Shown here piece by piece: positions 1-4,038 of a stretch of DNA of 5,259 nucleotides. This DNA is from a bacterium. Its GTDB lineage: Bacteria; Patescibacteriota; JABMPQ01; JAQVVF01. The first letter of the stretch is position 1; each line of letters starts with the position of its first letter. The position numbers and the translations under genes are program-made. The stretch is from contig JAUWOX010000079.1 in NCBI GenBank assembly GCA_030611905.1, positions 1-5,259 of the forward strand, written 5' to 3'. Below the pieces are notes generated by a model that did not search any database, was not told where the DNA came from, and worked only from the letters and a program-made list of their open reading frames with translations.

Positions 1-1040
1 TTTCTGAAGATTTACGGCATGCGGCTGGGCGATGGAAGGCATATTTCTTAGAGCCAATTTTAGTATTTTTGATATTTTTGGATGTTATTAGGACGAAAAA
101 ACAAATTAGAATGATTTTGGGAGTGTTGGGCTTGTCGGCTGGTTTAATTTCTTTGAGTGCAATTATCCAGTATATTTTTGGAATAAATATACCAACTGAT
201 TATGATGTACCGAATTTAAAGCGGGCGGTCAGTTTTTATGGATACCCAAATGCAATTGGGCTTTATATTGCGCCAGTGGTGGTGTTGTTTATTGGAATAT
301 TGATCGGAAAGATACAGGAATGCAAAAAAACTTTGTTTGTTGGTAGGCAGGCAAATTATAAATTACAGATTATAGATTTTTTGTTTCCAAGCTTGGTTGT
401 TTTGTTGGGAATTGGAGGATTGGTTTTGGCAGTGTCTAAGGGGGCTTGGATTGGTGTTTTGGCTGGAGTGTTTTTTATGGCAATGTTTACTAAATGGCGG
501 TGGTGGGTGGTGGGATTAACAGTACTCTTAATAATTTTGCTTTTTATTGTTCCTATGACGCGAGATGTCGTTTGGCCGATGGTTACTTTTCAAGCGACTT
601 CTGGAGATGTGAGATTGGTTCTTTGGGAAGGAACTTGGAACTTAATCAAGGCAAATCCTATTTTTGGAGTTGGTTTGGCTGGTTTTGAAGCGGCTTATCC
701 GGATTATAAATTAAATAGACATGTAGAAATTTTGGTTTATCCGCATAATATTTTATTAAATTTTTGGGTAGAGATTGGCTTGATTGGTCTGATTGGTTTT
801 ATTTGGTTATTGGTTTTGTATTTTAAAGAAGGGGTTAGGCAGGTTATCAATTATCAGTTATCAATTATCAGTTTAGCGTTAATGGGGGCGATGGTGTGTT
901 TAATAGTGCATGGATTAGTTGACGTGCCTTATTTTAAAAATGATTTAGCAATATTGTTTTGGGTATTGGTGGGGCTTATGATAGTTAAAAGTTCAAAGTT
1001 ACCCCAGCCATTAAGGCGGGGTAAGAAAGTTAAAAGTTGA
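1..1040 (+). CDS. O-antigen ligase-like (Wzy_C) membrane protein, 5' partial
   Basis: This is an integral membrane protein of the O-antigen ligase/polymerase superfamily, which transfers or polymerises lipid-linked glycans on the outer face of the cytoplasmic membrane. The frame is open from base 3, and the residues before position 69 (including GRWKAYFLEP) fit the family, so the TTG at 69 is internal and the true start lies outside the window. Numbering from 69, hydrophobic segments lie near 15-37, 62-80, 103-121, 125-140, 145-162, 232-251, 262-284 and 291-306. The Wzy_C region includes VSKGAW (122-127), RLVLWEGTW (182-190), NPIFGVGLAGF (196-206) and the loop PHN (225-227). HGLVDVPYFKND (281-292) is a pattern I recall from ligase-like proteins of candidate-phyla genomes. 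The hydrophilic tail (306-323) comes from repeat DNA. The exact glycan and acceptor cannot be told; a polymerase rather than a ligase is possible. Confidence 0.88.
   Translation, partial: SEDLRHAAGRWKAYFLEPILVFLIFLDVIRTKKQIRMILGVLGLSAGLISLSAIIQYIFGINIPTDYDVPNLKRAVSFYGYPNAIGLYIAPVVVLFIGILIGKIQECKKTLFVGRQANYKLQIIDFLFPSLVVLLGIGGLVLAVSKGAWIGVLAGVFFMAMFTKWRWWVVGLTVLLIILLFIVPMTRDVVWPMVTFQATSGDVRLVLWEGTWNLIKANPIFGVGLAGFEAAYPDYKLNRHVEILVYPHNILLNFWVEIGLIGLIGFIWLLVLYFKEGVRQVINYQLSIISLALMGAMVCLIVHGLVDVPYFKNDLAILFWVLVGLMIVKSSKLPQPLRRGKKVKS
844..871 (+). repeat. Heptanucleotide tandem repeat inside the ligase gene
   Basis: There are four contiguous 7-nt units, TTATCAA, TTATCAG, TTATCAA and TTATCAG, inside the coding sequence. 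Seven is not a multiple of three, so the frame rotates and the array encodes roughly VINYQLSIIS (residues 259-268) at the start of a membrane segment. The 28-nt length means that gain or loss of a single unit would shift the frame. Similar 7-nt arrays are common in some cyanobacterial and candidate-phyla genomes (recalled, not checked). Confidence 0.85.
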
Positions 1041-1041
1041 T
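983..1041 (+). repeat. AGTTNAA heptamers flanking a hairpin at the ligase C-terminus
   Basis: Heptamers AGTTAAA, AGTTCAA and AGTTACC (983-1003) and AGTTAAA and AGTTGAT (1028-1041) flank an inverted repeat. The arms are TACCCC (1000-1005) and GGGGTA (1018-1023). An inner GCC/GGC pairing (1007-1009 with 1015-1017) gives about 9 bp with one bulged A and an ATTAA loop. The cassette encodes the hydrophilic tail and supplies the TGA stop at 1038-1040. It looks like a small dispersed element captured into the end of the gene. No T-tract follows the hairpin, so I do not call it a terminator. Confidence 0.6.
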
Positions 1042-1084
1042 TTGTATGAAAATAATCTGTTCGTGATGGATGGATTTTTTTGTA

Positions 1085-1111
1085 AGAAAAAATCGCTCAA
1101 ATTGAGCGATT
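1085..1111 (-). terminator. Intrinsic terminator of the tandem CNB-domain gene
   Basis: Read on the - strand, AATCGCTC (1111-1104) and GAGCGATT (1098-1091) form an 8-bp stem with a 5-nt loop, followed by TTTTCTT. The TAA stop of the gene (1112-1110) overlaps the stem, so the 3' untranslated region is almost nil. On the + strand the hairpin is not followed by a T-run, so it should act mainly on the - transcript. The convergent ligase gene has no clear terminator of its own here. Confidence 0.8.
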
Positions 1112-2105
1112 ATTGGTCTGTACCTTGACCCATTACTTTGCCGATTAGGAGTTCAAAGAGACTGGTGGTTTTTCTTTGGGGTTGTTTGACTGACATGTCT
1201 TTAAGTAGCTGTTGGTATTTTGCTAGGACTTCCATTGTTTGGCGGAATTTGAAAGCCAGAAGAGCGGTTAAGGCGTATGTTATTTTGCCGGCTGTGGCGG
1301 GATAGTCAAAAGCGAATCTTTTAAATTCATCAAGAAGAAAGACTCGGACTTGAGTTCCTTTGTCTCCGGCGAAAACATTGGCTGTTCTGGGTCCTCCGGT
1401 GACAAAGCTTATTTCGCCGATGACATCTCCGACTTGCAAGCGGACAAGATCTTCTACCATTGCATAGCCTCTTGTGATGAGGCATAGGGGTGGATTGGGG
1501 ACGGAGCCGGCTGTGATTAGCTGTGTTCCTGGTTGGTATTCTTTTTCCCAAAAAGATTGATAAGCAATTTCTCTTTCTGTTGAGGTTAGTTGGCCGAGAA
1601 GAGGTATTTTTCCAAGAATGAGTGCTCTGGATAGTTCTTCAACGAGGCTTTGGTAGTCTCCTTCTCGTCTGGAGATAGCCTCTTGGAATTCTCTCATGAA
1701 TTGAGTTATTTCCGCTAGTCGGTTGGCAATAATTGGAGCAATGTTTTGGATTATGACGTGAGCAATTTGAGGATGATTGAATCTGAAGAAGTCTAGTCGT
1801 TCTTGTTCAATAAACATGGCGGTTGCGCCTCGGGGGCCGGCCATTACGTCGGCGGTTCGGCCACCAGGGGCAAACAGATTGATTTCTCCAATAATTTCAC
1901 CAGCTGATACGGTTTTTTGTCTTCCGAAGATATTGACGATAACAGTACCGTCTAGAATAACGATAAAGCCATTGCTTTGGTTACCTCTAGCTATAATAGT
2001 TTCGCCGGTTTTAAATTCAAGTGTGCTTTGGAAAATTCTTCTGAAAAGTAGTTTTTCTGCGTGTGCTAATCCTTGCAGGATTCCGATTTGTTCGAGTGTT
2101 ATCAT
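1110..2105 (-). CDS. Tandem cyclic-nucleotide-binding (CNB/CRP-like) domain protein
   Basis: This is a 331-aa cytosolic protein with two CRP-type nucleotide-binding beta-rolls. Domain 1 spans about residues 20-130 and its phosphate-binding-cassette-like stretch is GEIIGEINLF...GGRTADV (69-87). Domain 2 spans about 170-290 and has GDVIGEISFVTGGPRTANV (226-244). In both, the Glu (E74, E231) and Arg (R83, R240) expected to contact ribose and phosphate of a cyclic nucleotide are present, so binding is plausible but not shown. A mostly helical linker (about 112-165) joins the domains, and a basic helical tail follows (about 285-325). I see no helix-turn-helix, kinase, cyclase or membrane segment, so it is not a classical CRP/FNR regulator. 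It may be a regulatory subunit or scaffold acting through a partner. The start is set by AGGAGG (2116-2111), 5 nt before the ATG. It lies downstream of the Nudix gene but behind that gene's terminator. Confidence 0.85.
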   Translation of the reverse strand: MITLEQIGILQGLAHAEKLLFRRIFQSTLEFKTGETIIARGNQSNGFIVILDGTVIVNIFGRQKTVSAGEIIGEINLFAPGGRTADVMAGPRGATAMFIEQERLDFFRFNHPQIAHVIIQNIAPIIANRLAEITQFMREFQEAISRREGDYQSLVEELSRALILGKIPLLGQLTSTEREIAYQSFWEKEYQPGTQLITAGSVPNPPLCLITRGYAMVEDLVRLQVGDVIGEISFVTGGPRTANVFAGDKGTQVRVFLLDEFKRFAFDYPATAGKITYALTALLAFKFRQTMEVLAKYQQLLKDMSVKQPQRKTTSLFELLIGKVMGQGTDQ

Positions 2106-2119
2106 AGTCTCCTCCTAGT

Positions 2120-2134
2120 AGGGATTGATTCCCT
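2120..2134 (-). promoter_or_regulatory. Leader hairpin before the CNB gene Shine-Dalgarno site
   Basis: On the - strand AGGGA, a 5-nt loop ATCAA, and TCCCT form a short hairpin. It ends 3 nt before the AGGAGG Shine-Dalgarno site (2116-2111). It is small, and its stability is uncertain. It is listed because the other two complete monocistronic genes here have hairpins in the same place. Confidence 0.4.
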
Positions 2135-2164
2135 CTTTGTTTTTTAAGGGGCGAGTGAATTGAG

Positions 2165-2170
2165 ATTATA
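2165..2170 (-). promoter_or_regulatory. Candidate -10 element for the CNB gene
   Basis: A perfect TATAAT is read on the - strand (2170-2165), about 60 nt before the ATG and downstream of the Nudix terminator. No convincing -35 lies at the usual spacing (the nearest TTAAAA is only 14 nt away), and there is no TG extension. The terminator just upstream means the gene needs its own promoter, and this is the best candidate, with transcription expected to begin near 2158. Confidence 0.45.
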
Positions 2171-2200
2171 TTAGTTTAGCATATTTTTAAATATTATGAA

Positions 2201-2235
2201 AAGAGAAAAAAAATCACCTTGAATTAGGGTGATTT
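2201..2235 (-). terminator. Intrinsic terminator of the Nudix-like gene
   Basis: On the - strand AAATCACC (2235-2228) pairs with GGTGATTT (2218-2211): 8 bp, a 9-nt loop, then a run of T that continues from the stem through 2206. The TAA stop of the gene (2236-2234) overlaps the stem, as in the neighbouring CNB gene. It should separate the Nudix transcript from the CNB gene. Confidence 0.88.
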
Positions 2236-3019
2236 AGGGAAGGAGCTTGATGTTGTGTTGGCGGAGGCGGTTTAGGCAGATATGTAGGAATCCGTCGTCG
2301 TCTTGCATGACAAGTTCGGGGAGATGTGAAATAGGAATGACGAGAACGCCAGCGCGCATTTCCCATGGATCTGGGTTGTTAGCAAGGCCCTGTCTGATTT
2401 TGTTGGCATGTTCTGATGAAATGATAGCAGTAAAGATCTGAGGTCGGTTGTTGGTCATGCCTGGATCAGGAGTAAGTCGGCCTAGGTCAATGATTTGCTC
2501 GATGGGCGGTGCTTCAGAAAGTCCAAGCTCTTCTTGGAGTTCTGATTTGAAGCGGTCGAGCATTCCTTGAATGCCGGATTCGTTTAGCTCAGCAAAGCCG
2601 CCGATGCAGTCGAATTCTTCTTTGCCTGTGGCGAATTTGAAGCCGCGAAGAACAACGAGATGGGAGATTTGACTAGTGTTTTTATCTTTGATAAGAAGCA
2701 GACCCTTGGCGCCGGATTCAGGTCCTTGTTTCCATGAGAAGTACTGATAGTGATAGATTGCGTTATTGGTCAGGTTTTGAACTTGGAAAACAACAAAGAT
2801 GCCAAAGATTGGCCGTGCTTTTGGAATAAGCAGTTCAGCTAATTTGACAAGCCGGACACCGCCACCTTCTGTGGGGCGAGTAGCGAGATCAGCGAGAAAG
2901 CCATTGCAGTTTTCTGGAAGTTCGAGAAGTTGTTCTTGAATTTCAGGATCGCTGGCCATGAACCAAGAGCGGTTTGTTAGTTTGCCATTAAGTAGTAGTC
3001 TAGTTGCGCTTGTTTTCAT
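2234..3019 (-). CDS. Nudix hydrolase-like protein with a variant Nudix box
   Basis: This is a 261-aa soluble protein. Nudix enzymes cleave nucleoside diphosphates linked to another group, using metal ions held by the Nudix box (GX5EX7REUXEEXGU). Here the box region is residues 140-167. GGFAELNES (140-148) and SELQEELGL (159-167) keep E144, E147, E160, E163 and E164 and both glycine positions. The usual Arg before the first helix Glu is Ser159, and the segment between the halves is about four residues longer than the consensus. RLTPDPGMTNNRPQIF (181-196) fits the region after the box in ADP-sugar-type members. An N-terminal part of about 100 residues has no clear identity. The substrate is unknown, and a non-catalytic nucleotide sensor is possible. 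The start is supported by AAGGAGG (3035-3029), 9 nt before the ATG. It is monocistronic, with its own promoter and terminator, and divergent from the 3293 gene. Confidence 0.7.
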   Translation of the reverse strand: MKTSATRLLLNGKLTNRSWFMASDPEIQEQLLELPENCNGFLADLATRPTEGGGVRLVKLAELLIPKARPIFGIFVVFQVQNLTNNAIYHYQYFSWKQGPESGAKGLLLIKDKNTSQISHLVVLRGFKFATGKEEFDCIGGFAELNESGIQGMLDRFKSELQEELGLSEAPPIEQIIDLGRLTPDPGMTNNRPQIFTAIISSEHANKIRQGLANNPDPWEMRAGVLVIPISHLPELVMQDDDGFLHICLNRLRQHNIKLLP

Positions 3020-3048
3020 TTTTGTCTGCCTCCTTTTGGCAAGGTGTT

Positions 3049-3068
3049 ACTAGGAGTCAAGTCCTAGT
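3049..3068 (-). promoter_or_regulatory. Leader hairpin of the Nudix-like gene
   Basis: On the - strand ACTAGGA, loop CTTGAC, then TCCTAGT form a perfect 7-bp stem in the predicted leader, ending 13 nt before the Shine-Dalgarno site. CTCCT, spanning the last loop base and 3' arm, could instead pair with AGGAG of the Shine-Dalgarno site, and a TGCC/GGCA pairing (around 3026-3040) would enclose that site. These alternatives allow, but do not prove, translational control. Confidence 0.55.
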
Positions 3069-3092
3069 ACATGATGAAAGGTACGATTATCT

Positions 3093-3121
3093 ATATTATT
3101 CTTTTAAAATGGTATTGTCAA
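3093..3121 (-). promoter_or_regulatory. Promoter of the Nudix-like gene
   Basis: On the - strand a perfect -35 TTGACA (3121-3116) is followed after 17 nt by TAATAT (3098-3093), 4 of 6 matches to the -10 consensus. Transcription would start near 3086, giving a leader of about 67 nt that includes the hairpin at 3049-3068. Confidence 0.7.
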
Positions 3122-3150
3122 GGCTAATAGTTTTTTGGGCTTAAATAAGG

Positions 3151-3191
3151 TGATTTAACGGCTATTATCGTCGATAGTAGCCGTTAAATTA
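3151..3191. repeat. Long near-perfect palindrome between divergent promoters
   Basis: Bases 3151-3169 pair with 3173-3191: 19 bp including two G-T pairs, around a 3-nt centre. The core arms are TTTAACGGCTA (3154-3164) and TAGCCGTTAAA (3178-3188). It lies about 29 bp upstream of the - strand -35 and 18 bp upstream of the + strand -35, so neither promoter would transcribe it. No T-run follows on either strand, so it is not an intrinsic terminator. It could be an operator for a dimeric regulator of both genes, a DNA hairpin signal or a remnant of a small mobile repeat. Confidence 0.75.
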
Positions 3192-3209
3192 GTTATTTTG
3201 ACGTTTCTA

Positions 3210-3237
3210 TTGACAAATTTGACTAGAGTGTTAAAAT
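3210..3237 (+). promoter_or_regulatory. Promoter of the 3293 gene
   Basis: A perfect -35 TTGACA (3210-3215), a 16-nt spacer and TAAAAT (3232-3237, 5 of 6 to TATAAT). Transcription would begin near 3244, giving a leader of about 49 nt. Two more TTGAC motifs flank it (3198-3202 and 3219-3223), but neither has an equally good -10. Confidence 0.75.
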
Positions 3238-3264
3238 GTAATATTCGTAGTTTCAAAATTTGTC

Positions 3265-3292
3265 CATGCCTAAAGGCATGAAAGGAGAGGCC
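3265..3292 (+). promoter_or_regulatory. Leader hairpin and Shine-Dalgarno site of the 3293 gene
   Basis: CATGCC (3265-3270), loop TAAA and GGCATG (3275-3280) form a 6-bp hairpin directly touching AAAGGAG (3281-3287). The ATG at 3293 follows with 5 nt spacing. This decides the start: in-frame candidates at 3260 (TTG), 3266 and 3278 (ATG) lack a Shine-Dalgarno site, and the last two lie in the hairpin. CATGCC could also pair imperfectly with GGCCATG (3289-3295, one bulged C), which would mask the ribosome site and start codon. Confidence 0.6.
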
Positions 3293-3907
3293 ATGACGGC
3301 ACCGAAGAAGATTGGTTTTTTTTATCGATTTGATCCTGTCCCAGGGAGGACGTGTCCGGATAGATTGGGTAAGGAAAGAAGATCAGGTCATCGTTGTATT
3401 ACGCTTCGGAGGCGAGGTGGTAGGTTGATCGGTGGGAAGCAAGTGGATAAGGGACGTTATGATGGCGGGACTGGGACTCGGCGGTCGGTGCACAAGTTGG
3501 ATGAACAGTTGGAATTGTTGGATTGTGCGTATGAGGAGTCGAGAGTTTTTGATCTGCTGTGTGGAGAGCGTGTCGGCGATGTTTTTGTGATGAGAGATGT
3601 GGAAAATTGGAGAGACGGGGATTGGGAGTTGGAAGGATTCGAGTTCGAGCCCGAGTCCGAGACGGATATTGAGCTCAATGGCGAGACTTTTGGATCTTCA
3701 GTCTTTGAAATGCAGATGGCTGCGTTGGTAGAGCGTGGTATTGTGGTTCGTTCGGATGGGTCTGTGGGGCCGCGGAAGGAACGGGTTCGTTCGGTTGTGA
3801 GGCCGAGTGATCCTGAAGACGCGCGGTTCGAGGATCCGTTCGGGTTCCTGTGGAGTCCGCGAATCGAGTGGGACAACCCGCATGGATTTGTGCCAGTGTT
3901 CTTCTAG
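3293..3907 (+). CDS. Unrecognised 204-aa protein, G+C-rich orphan
   Basis: I do not recognise this protein. It has no signal peptide or membrane segment. Residues 20-67 are rich in Arg, Lys and Gly; residues 101-131 are strongly acidic (ELEGFEFEPESETDIEL); residues 138-151 look helical; and the C-terminus is aromatic and Pro-rich (DPFGFLWSPRIEWDNPHGFVPVFF, 181-204). The cysteines (21, 35, 78, 90) are not spaced as a clear zinc site. That it is a gene is supported by a strong promoter, a Shine-Dalgarno site at the right distance, a stop at 3905-3907 and a strong terminator 34 nt later. Base composition is about 52% G+C against roughly 28-42% in sampled lines of neighbouring genes, with many G-ending codons, which suggests transfer or unusual selection. 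It is divergent from the Nudix-like gene and shares its upstream region. A long open frame on the opposite strand (3457-3876) lacks a start signal and is less likely. Confidence 0.65.
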   Translation: MTAPKKIGFFYRFDPVPGRTCPDRLGKERRSGHRCITLRRRGGRLIGGKQVDKGRYDGGTGTRRSVHKLDEQLELLDCAYEESRVFDLLCGERVGDVFVMRDVENWRDGDWELEGFEFEPESETDIELNGETFGSSVFEMQMAALVERGIVVRSDGSVGPRKERVRSVVRPSDPEDARFEDPFGFLWSPRIEWDNPHGFVPVFF

Positions 3908-3941
3908 TTCTTTCAATTTTCTTTTTTGTTCTTTTTTGATG

Positions 3942-3973
3942 AGAGTCTTGTGTGAGCAGGACTCTTTTTTTTT
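3942..3973 (+). terminator. Intrinsic terminator of the 3293 gene
   Basis: AGAGTCTTG (3942-3950), loop TGTGAG and CAGGACTCT (3957-3965) form a 9-bp stem with one G-T pair, followed by a T-run to 3973. On the - strand the stem is not followed by a T-run, so it does not serve the convergent queA gene, for which I see no clear terminator. Confidence 0.92.
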
Positions 3974-3975
3974 GT

Positions 3976-4035
3976 GAATCGTGAATGCGTACGAATGCTT
4001 GACGGCTATGAATATGTACGAATAGTGCGAAATAG
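3976..4035. repeat. Irregular GAAT / GTACGAAT repeats between convergent genes
   Basis: GAAT recurs at 3976, 3983, 3993, 4010 and 4020, and GTACGAAT occurs at 3989-3996 and 4016-4023, 27 nt apart. GAATGC is directly repeated around GTAC (3983-3998). This fills the space between the + terminator and the queA stop. It looks like a degenerate simple repeat of no known function. Confidence 0.5.
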
Positions 4036-4038
4036 GAT

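Noticed and set aside
69..71. TTG at 69 as the start of the ligase.
   Set aside because: The frame stays open to base 3 and the upstream residues fit the family, so the gene begins before the window.
844..1041. CRISPR-like repeats.
   Set aside because: Units are 7 nt and mostly contiguous, with no 20-40-nt repeats and no spacers of even length; no cas gene is present. No tRNA or rRNA gene was recognised in the window either.
1073..1092. An AT-only inverted repeat (T-run, GTAAG, A-run) after the ligase gene as a + strand terminator.
   Set aside because: The stem has almost no G-C pairs and no T-run follows it on the + strand; the T and A runs are better explained as part of the - strand terminator.
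1777..2118. A 113-codon open frame on the + strand antisense to the CNB gene.
   Set aside because: It has no initiation signals and runs opposite a frame with clear domain motifs in both halves.
2228..3157. GGTGATTTA present at both 2228-2236 and 3149-3157, flanking the Nudix-like gene like a target duplication.
   Set aside because: A 9-nt match in AT-rich DNA is weak, one copy is a terminator arm and the other borders the palindrome, and there is no transposase or paired terminal repeat.
3260..3280. Earlier starts (3260, 3266, 3278) for the orphan gene.
   Set aside because: None has a Shine-Dalgarno site, and two lie in the leader hairpin; the ATG at 3293 has AAAGGAG at the right distance.
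3457..3876. A 139-codon open frame on the - strand, antisense to the orphan gene.
   Set aside because: It is Ser/Pro/Arg-rich low-complexity sequence with no ribosome site, while the + strand frame has promoter, Shine-Dalgarno site and terminator in order. A second - frame at 3698-3916 fails for the same reasons.
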